Assembly (NCBI RefSeq): GCF_000585375.1
Contig: NZ_KK073874.1
Coordinates: 434,001 to 498,000, forward strand
DNA length: 64,000 nucleotides
From: Cryptosporangium arvum DSM 44712
GTDB lineage: Bacteria; Actinomycetota; Actinomycetes; Mycobacteriales; Cryptosporangiaceae
Direction: 5' to 3'
Made by a program: the position numbers and the translations under genes. Numbering within the stretch: the stretch's first letter is position 1; each line of letters opens with the position of its first letter. Positions 57,052-64,000 of this stretch are shown one piece after another. Under the pieces are notes generated by a model. The model ran no database searches. It was given only the letters and a program-made list of their open reading frames with translations, and was not told the origin of the DNA.

Positions 57052-58674
57052 GTGGTTCGGGTGAATCGGATCGTGGAGGCGTCGGCGACCCTTCCGGCTG
57101 ATCGTTTCGCCGCACGCGTCGAGGCCCACGCGCTGATCGAGCAGGTGCAGATCTCGCCCTGCCCCGAGGTGGTGGACCGGTTCGCCGACCAGGCCGTCGC
57201 CGCGGGCTGGAGTGAGGTCGAGGTTCTCCTCCGGCACGCCCAGGTGCTCCACTCGAGCCTGCAGGGCCACCCGGCCGACGAGGTCCGCGCGAACTGCGAC
57301 GCGATGCGGCGAGCCGCCGAGGAGTTCGGCGACGAGATCCTGATCGCGCTGGCGCTGGCGTCGCGTGCGCTGTTCCTCGACGACGGGGGTGGCGCCACCG
57401 GCGAGGACCTCGGTGGAGGACTCGCGCGAGCCGTCGCGATCCTGGAGCAGATCGCCGACAGCGAGCCGGACGAGCTCGGGCTCCGCGCGCTGGAGCTGCC
57501 GAACGCGTTCGTCGAGTGCGGCAACGTGTACCACCAGTACGGGCTCTGGGAGCTCGAGGACGAGATGTACCAGCGGGCGTGCGACGCGCTCACCCGGCCG
57601 CTGCCGGCGTCGGCGCGGCACGTCGGTGACCACTCCCGGCGGGTGCTCGTCGTCAACCGGCTGGAGGGCGTGACCGCGCTGGTCAGCGCGTTGATCGAGG
57701 TGGGGCGGCGGGAACGGGCCCGCGCGGTGGCCCGGGACGCGACGCGGCCCAGCCCGGCCGAGCGCGCCGAGCTGCCGCCGGCCTGGGCGATCGAGGTGCG
57801 CGCGCTGGAGTACTTCCTCGACGCGGTCGTCGACTCGACGTCCGGCGCCGACGAGGGCACCGAGCTGTGGGACGCGCTCGCCGAGAGCACCTGGCACGGG
57901 TATCGCGCCTGCGTCCTGCTCGCCGACGCGCTGCGTGCCGCCGACGCGGGCGAGGCGATCCGCTCGGGCGAGCTGGCGACGCGCGCCGCCGACCTGCTCG
58001 ACGAGCACCGGTCACCGATCACGACGCTGGCCTGGTACCTCGCCGCGCGGACGGCCTCCGACGACGGCGCCGCGGCCGGGTACGCGCGCCGGCTGGCCTC
58101 CCTGCGCTGGCAGGACCGGCTCGGACGGCTGGGAGCGGCCCGGGCCCGGTTGATGGCCGAGCGGGTACTGCGCGAGAGCGAGCAGCTGAGCCGGCAGGCA
58201 CTGGCGGACGGCCTGACCGGGCTCGCGAATCGGCACGCCGAGACCCGCTTCGTGGCGCGGCTGCGTGGGCGTGGTGGGCAGAACCGGCTCGCGGTCGTGC
58301 TCGTCGACGTCGACCACTTCAAGGCGGTGAACGACACGTTCGGTCACGCGGTCGGGGACAAGGTCCTCCAGGTGATCGGCACGGTGCTGCAGGCGGCGGT
58401 CCGTACCTCGTCCGACCTCGCGGTCCGGCGCGGCGGCGACGAGTTCATGCTGCTCGTCGACCTGTCGGGCCGCCCGGAGTTCAGCTTCCGGGTCGACGAC
58501 ATCGTGCGTGCCGTCGCGGACCACGAGTGGGACGCGGTCGCACCCGGCCTGCGGGTGAGCGTCAGCGCCGGGCACGCGTCCGGCGCGGCGAACCGGGTCG
58601 ACGAGCTGACCGAGACCGCGGACGAGCAGCTCTACCGGGCCAAGGCGGCCGGCCGCGGTCGCGCACTGGGCTGA
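57052..58674 (+). CDS. GGDEF-domain diguanylate cyclase with helical N-terminal domain
   Basis: A 540-residue cytoplasmic protein. About residues 1-360 are helical and repeat-like (tetratricopeptide-like pairs such as VFAD...GWSEVEVLLRHAQ and LWELEDEMYQRACDALTR), with no transmembrane helix. A GGDEF domain follows: QALADGLTGLANRHAETRF begins it and RRGGDEFMLLVD has the intact GGDEF (461-465). The inhibitory RxxD I-site is not seen (TSSD instead of RxxD). It should make cyclic di-GMP, and the N-terminus probably binds a protein partner. The start is GTG 57052 or GTG 57061; neither has a strong ribosome-binding site. Confidence 0.88.
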   Translation: MVRVNRIVEASATLPADRFAARVEAHALIEQVQISPCPEVVDRFADQAVAAGWSEVEVLLRHAQVLHSSLQGHPADEVRANCDAMRRAAEEFGDEILIALALASRALFLDDGGGATGEDLGGGLARAVAILEQIADSEPDELGLRALELPNAFVECGNVYHQYGLWELEDEMYQRACDALTRPLPASARHVGDHSRRVLVVNRLEGVTALVSALIEVGRRERARAVARDATRPSPAERAELPPAWAIEVRALEYFLDAVVDSTSGADEGTELWDALAESTWHGYRACVLLADALRAADAGEAIRSGELATRAADLLDEHRSPITTLAWYLAARTASDDGAAAGYARRLASLRWQDRLGRLGAARARLMAERVLRESEQLSRQALADGLTGLANRHAETRFVARLRGRGGQNRLAVVLVDVDHFKAVNDTFGHAVGDKVLQVIGTVLQAAVRTSSDLAVRRGGDEFMLLVDLSGRPEFSFRVDDIVRAVADHEWDAVAPGLRVSVSAGHASGAANRVDELTETADEQLYRAKAAGRGRALG

Positions 58675-58682
58675 GCCCCGGG

Positions 58683-58694
58683 TACGTTCCCGAG
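58683..58694 (+). promoter_or_regulatory. Possible leaderless promoter for the second TetR gene
   Basis: TACGTT (58683-58688) is followed by six bases and ATG 58695. There is no ribosome-binding site. Confidence 0.4.
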
Positions 58695-59291
58695 ATGGCC
58701 GGGCTCCGGGAGCGCAAGCGTCAGCGCACGCACGACACGATCTCCGCGACCGCGATCGGCCTCTTCCTGGAGCGCGGGTTCGACGCGGTGTCGGTGGCCG
58801 ACGTCGCGGACGCGGCCGACGTGTCGAAGCCGACGCTGTTCCGCTACTTCCCGACCAAGGAAGACCTGGTGCTGCACCGGATCGGTGACCACATGGGGGA
58901 GGCGGCGCGGGTGGTGCGGGGGAGCGCCGACCCGATCGGCGCACTGCACCGGCACTTCGTCGACGGGTTGACGCGGCGCGATCCGGTGACCGGGCTCAAC
59001 GACGTACCGGAGGTGCTGGCGTACCACCGGCTGGTGTTCGAGACACCGGCGCTGGCGGCGCGGCGGGCCGCGTTCACCGACGAGGACGAACGCGCGCTGG
59101 CCGCGGCGCTCGTCGCGGCGCCCGGGAACGCGGGCGAGCTGGCCGCGGAACTCCGGGCCGCGCAGGTGCTCGCGGTGCAGCGGGTGCTCGCGCGCGACAA
59201 CTGGCGGCAGCTCATCGACGGCCGCTCGGCCGACGACCTCTACCCGGACGCGGTCGCCGCGGCCGACTACGCGTTCGGCACCCTGCGCTGA
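58695..59291 (+). CDS. TetR family transcriptional regulator
   Basis: A 198-residue TetR regulator. The helix-turn-helix spans about residues 10-55 (RTHDTISATAIGLFLERGFD, VSVADVADAADVSKPTLFRY, FPTKEDLVLHRI). The ligand-binding domain is helical with no clear ligand. ATG 58695 is preferred since it is preceded by a TACGTT box. It ends before a strong hairpin; the adjacent convergent Ddn-like gene is a possible target but not proven. Confidence 0.88.
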   Translation: MAGLRERKRQRTHDTISATAIGLFLERGFDAVSVADVADAADVSKPTLFRYFPTKEDLVLHRIGDHMGEAARVVRGSADPIGALHRHFVDGLTRRDPVTGLNDVPEVLAYHRLVFETPALAARRAAFTDEDERALAAALVAAPGNAGELAAELRAAQVLAVQRVLARDNWRQLIDGRSADDLYPDAVAAADYAFGTLR

Positions 59292-59295
59292 GCAC

Positions 59296-59332
59296 GGCTG
59301 CGGCCCGGCGCGTCACGCACCGGGCCGCAGCC
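59296..59332. terminator. Hairpin between convergent TetR and Ddn-like genes
   Basis: A perfect 13-bp stem (59296-59308 with 59320-59332; 11-base loop) sits between the TetR stop (59291) and the Ddn-like stop (59338). No T-tract; probably a bidirectional terminator. Confidence 0.7.
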
Positions 59333-59337
59333 AAGGA

Positions 59338-59778
59338 TCAGGCCCCGATCGGGGTCAGCACGAACAGCGGGATCTTCCGGTCGGTCTTCTTCTGGTACTC
59401 CGCGTAGTCGGGCCACACCGCGACCGAGCGCTCCCACCAGGTGTCGTACTCGGCGCCGTGCACCTCACGCGCCTCGTAGTCCTTGACCACGGCGCCGTCA
59501 CGCAGCTCGACGTGGGGGTTCTTGACCACGTTGTAGTACCAGACGGGGTTCTTCGGCGCTCCGCCGAGCGACGCCACGACCGCGTACTCGCCCCCGTGCT
59601 CGACCCGCATCAGCGGCGCCTTGCGCAGCTTGCCGCTCTTCGCGCCGACCGACGTCAGCAAAATGATCGGCACCCCGCGCATCGTGTTCGCTTCGGCGCC
59701 GTCGCTGGCTTCGAACTTCTCGGCCTGCTCACGCGACCATTCGGACGGGCTCGGCTCGTATTCACCGGTAAGTGGCAT
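59338..59778 (-). CDS. Nitroreductase/deazaflavin (F420)-dependent oxidoreductase, Ddn-like
   Basis: A 146-residue protein of the Ddn-like, F420-dependent quinone or nitroreductase family. It has the compact split-barrel core: [40 protein letters not shown], and [20 protein letters not shown] at the C-terminus. Such enzymes use reduced F420 and are common in actinomycetes. ATG 59778 has GGGAG upstream. It may be regulated by the convergent TetR. Confidence 0.88.
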   Translation of the reverse strand: MPLTGEYEPSPSEWSREQAEKFEASDGAEANTMRGVPIILLTSVGAKSGKLRKAPLMRVEHGGEYAVVASLGGAPKNPVWYYNVVKNPHVELRDGAVVKDYEAREVHGAEYDTWWERSVAVWPDYAEYQKKTDRKIPLFVLTPIGA

Positions 59779-59852
59779 GCTTCTCCCAACTCGTCACCGG
59801 ACAACAGCTATTCCGACCGTCGGAGTTCCCGCCTTCCGAACGATGAACACGT

Positions 59853-60353
59853 GTGAGCACTGAACCGGAGTACGCCGATCGCAGCGCCGCGCTGCTGGCG
59901 CTGTACGACCGCGTGCTCCCGGAGGTGTACGGATACCTGCGGGCCCGGTGCGTTAGTACCGCCGTGGCCGAGGACCTCACCGGAGAGACGTTTCTCGCGG
60001 CGGTCACCGCGGTGCGCCAGGGCACCAGCCCCACCGCGGCCTGGCTGATCACGGTGGCCCGGAACAAGCTCGTCGACCACTGGCGCAGAGAAGCGCGGGA
60101 ACAGCGCACGCTGCACGTGGTCGAACGGCCCGACGATCCCTGGGACGCGCGGCTCGACGTGCTGCGTGCCCGCGAGGTCCTGCGACGACTCGGGCCGGCC
60201 AACCGGGCCGCGCTCACCTTGCGCTACGTCGACGACCTGCCGGTTCCCGAGGTCGCGCGCCTGCTGGGACGGACCAGGCACGCCACCGAGGCGTTGATCG
60301 TCCGCGCGAGAGCCGCGTTCCGCGTCGCCTACGAGGAGGGGGAGCAGCCATGA
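59853..60353 (+). CDS. ECF-type RNA polymerase sigma factor
   Basis: A 166-residue sigma-70 family factor of the ECF class. Region 2 is about 20-85 (RVLPEVYGYLRARCVSTAVA, DLTGETFLAAVTAV, AWLITVARNKLVDHWRREA) and region 4 about 110-160 (LGPANRAALTLRYVDDLPVP, EVARLLGRTRHATEALIVRA). GTG 59853 is the start; its upstream region lacks a clear ribosome-binding site. No anti-sigma factor with a transmembrane helix follows; instead a VOC-domain protein overlaps by four bases. Confidence 0.9.
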   Translation: MSTEPEYADRSAALLALYDRVLPEVYGYLRARCVSTAVAEDLTGETFLAAVTAVRQGTSPTAAWLITVARNKLVDHWRREAREQRTLHVVERPDDPWDARLDVLRAREVLRRLGPANRAALTLRYVDDLPVPEVARLLGRTRHATEALIVRARAAFRVAYEEGEQP

Positions 60354-60970
60354 CCGATCCGCTGGACGCCCTTCGCGACCCGGGCGCGCCGCAGTCTCCG
60401 GACCCGGAGTTCGCCGACGCGCTGCGACGCCGGTTGCGTGAGGCGCTGGACCGCCCGATCGCCCGCCGTCAAGGCCGGCCGGTTCCGATCGAGGACGACC
60501 GACTCGACGAGCTCCTGGAATTCGCCGTCGAACAGTTCGAGGAGGATCTGATGACGCTACCGATCACGATCAAGCAGTTCAGCCCGTACTTGGCGGTCGT
60601 CGACGGGCGGCGGGCGATCGACTTCTACGTCGCGGCGTTCGGCGCCGAGGTCGTGGACGAGCCGACGATCATGCCCGACGGGAAGATCGGCCACGTGACG
60701 CTGCAGATCGGCCCGCTCCGGCTGTTCCTCGCCGAGGAGTTCCCCGAGATGGGCCTGCAGGCGCCGCCGAGCCTGGGGGGCGTCAGCGTGACGTTGCACC
60801 TCTCGCTCGGGTCCGCCGGCGACGTCGACACGGTCGCGCAGCGCGCCGTCGCCGCCGGTGCCACGCTGGACCGCCCGGTCGCCGACGGCCCGTACGGCCG
60901 CGCCGGTGTGATCGTGGACCCGTCCGGCCACCGCTGGTTCCTTCTCCACGAGCCGGAGGGCCGACCCTGA
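60350..60970 (+). CDS. VOC-domain protein fused to a sigma-factor-linked N-terminal segment
   Basis: A 206-residue protein. The N-terminal ~65 residues (PDPEFADALRRRLREALDRP) look like the head of small proteins cotranscribed with ECF sigma factors. The rest (about 72-200) is a VOC/glyoxalase domain: PYLAVVDGRRAIDFYVAAFG, GKIGHVTLQIGPLRLFLAEE, then DPSGHRWFLLHEP. Metal ligands are unclear. ATG 60350 overlaps the sigma stop (ATGA), implying coexpression and perhaps direct control of the sigma factor by a ligand that binds VOC. Confidence 0.82.
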   Translation: MTDPLDALRDPGAPQSPDPEFADALRRRLREALDRPIARRQGRPVPIEDDRLDELLEFAVEQFEEDLMTLPITIKQFSPYLAVVDGRRAIDFYVAAFGAEVVDEPTIMPDGKIGHVTLQIGPLRLFLAEEFPEMGLQAPPSLGGVSVTLHLSLGSAGDVDTVAQRAVAAGATLDRPVADGPYGRAGVIVDPSGHRWFLLHEPEGRP

Positions 60971-60976
60971 GGCACC

Positions 60977-61822
60977 ATGGGAACCGTGACGCTCACGGTC
61001 CCCGACACCGACCTGATCACGCTCGTCCGTGATGGCGACGTCGTCGTTCTCAGCGGCGCCGGTCTCTCCACCGAGTCCGGCATCCCCGACTACCGGGGCC
61101 CGTCCGGCGCCTTCAAGCGCAACCACACCCCGATGACCTACCAGGCGTTCACCCGCGACGTCGTCGCGCGGCGTCGCTACTGGGCGCGCAGCTTCCTCGG
61201 GTGGCGCATGATCTCGCGCGCCGAACCCAACGACGGCCACCGCGCGGTCGCGGCCCTGCAGCGCAACGGCCTGGTCGGGTCGATCATCACCCAGAACGTC
61301 GACGGGCTCCACCAGGCCGGTGGGGCCGATCGCGTCATCGAGCTGCACGGTTCGCTCGACCACGTGATCTGCCTCGACTGCGGGGAACACACGCCCCGGC
61401 TCGAGCTCGACGACCGTCTCCGCGCCGCGAACGACGGGTTCGGGCACGACTTCGACCCCGACACCGTCAACCCCGACGGCGACGTCGACCTGCCCGAGGA
61501 GCACCTCGACCGGTTCACGGTCGTCGACTGCACCGGCTGCGGCGGCGTCCTCAAGCCCGACGTGGTGTTCTTCGGCGAGAGCGTGCCCAAGGAACGGGTC
61601 GCGCGCTGCCAGCAGGCGGTCGCCGAGGCGGGCCTGCTGCTCGTGCTCGGCTCCTCGTTGACGGTGTACTCCGGCCGCCGGTTCGTCGTGCAGGCGAAAC
61701 AAGCCGGTGTCCCGGTGGCGATCATCAACTCGGGCCCGACCCGGGGCGACGAGCACGCGCTGGTCCGCATCGACGCGCCACTCGGTTCGACGCTCACCGC
61801 GCTGGCAGCCGCCACCACGTAA
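60977..61822 (+). CDS. Sirtuin family NAD-dependent protein deacylase
   Basis: A 281-residue sirtuin. NAD-binding elements: GAGLSTESGIPDYRGPSGAF at the N-terminus, IITQNVDGLHQAGG with the catalytic His in ELHGSLDHVICL, and VLGSSLTVYSGRRFVVQA. The zinc-binding cysteines are CLDCG and CTGCGG, 57 residues apart, with an insert rich in Asp/Pro between the pairs. It removes acyl groups from lysine using NAD. Start ATG 60977 has no strong ribosome-binding site; the gene lies six bases after the VOC gene, so it may be cotranscribed. Confidence 0.93.
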   Translation: MGTVTLTVPDTDLITLVRDGDVVVLSGAGLSTESGIPDYRGPSGAFKRNHTPMTYQAFTRDVVARRRYWARSFLGWRMISRAEPNDGHRAVAALQRNGLVGSIITQNVDGLHQAGGADRVIELHGSLDHVICLDCGEHTPRLELDDRLRAANDGFGHDFDPDTVNPDGDVDLPEEHLDRFTVVDCTGCGGVLKPDVVFFGESVPKERVARCQQAVAEAGLLLVLGSSLTVYSGRRFVVQAKQAGVPVAIINSGPTRGDEHALVRIDAPLGSTLTALAAATT

Positions 61823-61913
61823 CGACCTGCCGCCTTAGCAGAACTTGACGACGAACCTGGCGGATCTTGCCCGTTGAATTCGGGTGAAGAGCTCCAGTCA
61901 GGGGAGGCGGCGC

Positions 61914-63944
61914 ATGGCGCGACGGCTGCGCATCGGCATCGACACGGGCGGCACGTTCACCGACGTGGTCGCGATCGACGAGGAGAGCGGTCGTCTCGTC
62001 ACGACGAAGACGCCGTCGACCCCGAGCGACCCCGCCGAAGGCTTCTTGGACGGCGTCCGGAAAGTGCTCTCCCTCATCGGGGACGAGAGCGAGGTGACCG
62101 CGTTCGTGCACGGCACCACCGTCGCCACGAACCAGTTGCTCGAGGGCAAGGTCGGCCGCCTCGGCTTCATCACCACCGAGGGTTTCGGGTTCATGCTCGA
62201 GATCGCCCGGCAGAGCGTCCCCGACGGCTACGGCAACTCGTACTTCTGGGTGAAGCCGCCCCGCATCGTTCCCGCCGACCTGGTCAAGACCGTCGGCGGC
62301 CGGCTCGACCACACCGGCGCCGAGCTCCGCCCGTTCGACGAGGCCCAGGCCCGCGAGGTCGCGCGGTGGTTCCGCGCGCAGGGCGTCGACACGCTCGGGG
62401 TCTGTTTTCTCCACGCCTACGCCGACGCCCGGCACGAACTGAAGATGCGTGAGGTGCTGGCCGAGGAGCACCCGGACGCGGTGGTCTCGCTCTCGAGCGA
62501 CGTCCTGCGTGAGTACCGCGAGTACGAGCGCGCGATGACCACGCTCGTCGACGCGGCGGTGAAGCCCAGGGTCGGCGCGTACGTGCGCGGTATCTCGGCG
62601 CGGCTGCCGGAGGGCGTCCCCTTCTACGTCATGAAGTCCAACGGTGGCGTGCTGTCGGCCGAGGAGGTCGTGCACCAGCCGATCACCACCGTGCTGTCCG
62701 GCCCGGCCGCCGGTGCGCTCGGCGCGGCGCTCGTGGCCGGGGCGGCCGGCTTCGAGCGCGTGCTCACCTGTGACGGCGGCGGCACGTCCACCGACGTCAG
62801 CGTGGTTCTGGGCGGCGAACCGACGCTGACCACCGAGGGAACCGTCGGCGCGTACCCGTCGAAGATCCCGATGATCGACGTCGTGACCGTCGGCGCCGGC
62901 GGCGGCTCGGTCGCCTGGCTGTCCCGCGAGGGCACGCTGAAGGTCGGCCCGCGTTCGGCCGGCGCGGACCCCGGCCCGCTCTGCTACGGGCGCGGCGGCA
63001 CCGAACCGACGGTGACCGACGCGCACGTCGTCCTCGGCCGGATCCCCCCGCACCTGCTCGGCGGCGAGGTTCCGCTCGACGTCCCGGCCGCTCGCGACGG
63101 TCTGGAGAAGCTCGGCGACTCGCTCGGGCTCGACCTGCCCTCGGTCGCCGCAGGCGTGCTGGAGATCTCGGCCTGGAACCAGGCCAACGCGCTGCGCCAG
63201 GTCACGGTCAAGCGTGGGCTGGACGTCCGCGACTTCACGCTCGTGACGTTCGGCGGCTCCGGGTCGCTGCTGCTGTGCCGGCTCGTCGACATCCTCGGGT
63301 GCGCGTCGGTGCTGGTGCCCCGCGATCCGGGCAACCTGTCGGCGTTCGGCCTGCTCACCGTCGACGTGAAGAACGACTACGTGCAGACGCTGGTGGCGCG
63401 GCACTCGGCTCTGGAGCCGTCCCGGGTCGCGTCGGCGTTCGAGGCACTCGAAACGCAGGCCGCGGCCGCGCTCGACGGCGAAGGGTTCCCGCGCTCGGAG
63501 CAGCAGTACGTGCGCACGGCTGACCTGCGCTACTACGGCCAGGCGTTCGAGGTGCGGGTGCCGGTCGAAGGGCTCGACCTGGACGCCGCCCGGGAGGCGT
63601 TCCACGACGCGCACGAGCAGACCTACGGCTACAGCTTCCGGGACAAGCCGGAGCAGCAGGTCGAGTGGGTGAACCTGCGGGTCACCGGCGTCGGCCCGAT
63701 CCGTAGGCCGGAGCTGGTCACGCTGTCACCCGGGGAGCTTCCCGCCCCGACCGGCACCCGCCCGGTGTGCTTCGACGCCGCCGAGGGCTACCAGGAGACG
63801 CCGATCTACTGGCGCCCCGACCTCAGCCCCGGCAACACGATAAGCGGCCCGGCGATCATCGAGGAGTACGGCTCGACCGTGCCGCTGCACCCGGGCTTCA
63901 CCGTTGTTGTCGACTCTTACGGGAACCTGGTGATCAGCAAATGA
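61914..63944 (+). CDS. hyuA: Hydantoinase/oxoprolinase family protein, HyuA-type
   Basis: A 676-residue ASKHA-fold subunit of a hydantoinase/5-oxoprolinase. The N-terminal ATP site is RIGIDTGGTFTDVVAIDE and there is DGGGTSTDVSVVLGG in the middle; the C-terminus contains GYSFRDKPEQQVEWVNLRV. HyuA-type subunits work with HyuB on N-methylhydantoin, hydantoin or 5-oxoproline. ATG 61914 has GGGGAGG six bases upstream, so the in-frame GTG 61884 is less likely. The stop overlaps the hyuB start (ATGA, 63941-63944). Given the purine/ureide genes nearby, a hydantoin-type substrate fits. Confidence 0.92.
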   Translation: MARRLRIGIDTGGTFTDVVAIDEESGRLVTTKTPSTPSDPAEGFLDGVRKVLSLIGDESEVTAFVHGTTVATNQLLEGKVGRLGFITTEGFGFMLEIARQSVPDGYGNSYFWVKPPRIVPADLVKTVGGRLDHTGAELRPFDEAQAREVARWFRAQGVDTLGVCFLHAYADARHELKMREVLAEEHPDAVVSLSSDVLREYREYERAMTTLVDAAVKPRVGAYVRGISARLPEGVPFYVMKSNGGVLSAEEVVHQPITTVLSGPAAGALGAALVAGAAGFERVLTCDGGGTSTDVSVVLGGEPTLTTEGTVGAYPSKIPMIDVVTVGAGGGSVAWLSREGTLKVGPRSAGADPGPLCYGRGGTEPTVTDAHVVLGRIPPHLLGGEVPLDVPAARDGLEKLGDSLGLDLPSVAAGVLEISAWNQANALRQVTVKRGLDVRDFTLVTFGGSGSLLLCRLVDILGCASVLVPRDPGNLSAFGLLTVDVKNDYVQTLVARHSALEPSRVASAFEALETQAAAALDGEGFPRSEQQYVRTADLRYYGQAFEVRVPVEGLDLDAAREAFHDAHEQTYGYSFRDKPEQQVEWVNLRVTGVGPIRRPELVTLSPGELPAPTGTRPVCFDAAEGYQETPIYWRPDLSPGNTISGPAIIEEYGSTVPLHPGFTVVVDSYGNLVISK

Positions 63945-64000
63945 GCGTCGACCCGATCGTCCTGGAAATCGTCGAAGGCACGCTCGCGGCGATCGAGCTC
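63941..64000 (+). CDS. hyuB: Hydantoinase B family protein, N-terminus (cut by window end)
   Basis: Only the first 20 codons are present; the frame continues past the window. They translate to MSVDPIVLEIVEGTLAAIEL, which matches the usual start of hydantoinase B/oxoprolinase subunits (DPI..EI..G.L). It overlaps hyuA by four bases, as in other hyuAB operons. Confidence 0.8.
   Translation, partial: MSVDPIVLEIVEGTLAAIEL

Overview
The window is high-GC DNA with strong third-position GC bias, frequent GTG starts and 4-bp ATGA/GTGA gene overlaps. It comes from an actinomycete. Gene content (Lsr2, CarD, ClpC, DisA, an LpqE-like lipoprotein, an F420-type Ddn-like reductase) fits the Actinomycetia. 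The genus cannot be named from this alone. NadB/NadC, an alpha-rhamnosidase locus and oxidative nitrogen-heterocycle genes suggest a free-living soil or plant-associated lineage rather than a Mycobacterium.

Region 1 (about 2.0-23.3 kb) is a conserved housekeeping block. On the plus strand: a DUF2520/Rossmann protein, panC, nadB, nadC, coaX, a TetR regulator, lysS, lsr2 and clpC. Around 12.7-19.6 kb on the minus strand: mutY, disA, radA, an LpqE-like lipoprotein, a UbiA-type prenyltransferase and a thioredoxin-like membrane protein. Then carD, ispD, ispF and an AAA protein on the plus strand. From memory, the order parallels the Rv3581c-Rv3603c neighbourhood of M. tuberculosis, but panD is not next to panC and nadB-nadC are present instead. 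The block covers cofactor synthesis (pantothenate/CoA, NAD, isoprenoids), DNA repair and c-di-AMP signalling, proteolysis and nucleoid organisation.

Region 2 (about 23.2-39.5 kb) is accessory metabolism and transport: a GH1 beta-glycosidase, a four-gene sugar ABC/alpha-L-rhamnosidase operon divergent from an AraC regulator, a fused two-in-one ABC exporter with one degenerate ATP site, an M20 peptidase, and a hisC-type aminotransferase behind two RDD membrane proteins.

Region 3 (about 39.8-56.1 kb) is the most interesting. A tightly overlapping minus-strand operon (DUF2877 - FdrA - DUF1116) matches the gene set linked to oxamate carbamoyltransferase in E. coli allantoin catabolism. It diverges from a PucR-type regulator. 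About 3.4 kb past pucR come an NCS2 nucleobase permease, a three-subunit molybdenum hydroxylase (FAD, 2Fe-2S and large subunits), a CoxG-like membrane protein and a cytosine-deaminase-like amidohydrolase with altered metal ligands. Together they look like a purine/ureide or related N-heterocycle catabolic system. Four unrelated genes lie between the two halves: a secreted cysteine-containing protein, an HTH/peptidoglycan-binding membrane protein whose lysozyme-like domain lacks the usual glutamate, OsmC and an EamA transporter.

Region 4 (56-64 kb) has an NmrA-like protein, a cytoplasmic GGDEF protein, a second TetR regulator, a Ddn-like protein, an ECF sigma factor overlapping a VOC-domain partner, a sirtuin, and the start of a hydantoinase/5-oxoprolinase operon (hyuA complete, hyuB cut by the window end). 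Many genes lacking a Shine-Dalgarno sequence have a TANNNT element 6-7 bases before the start codon, suggesting widespread leaderless transcription.
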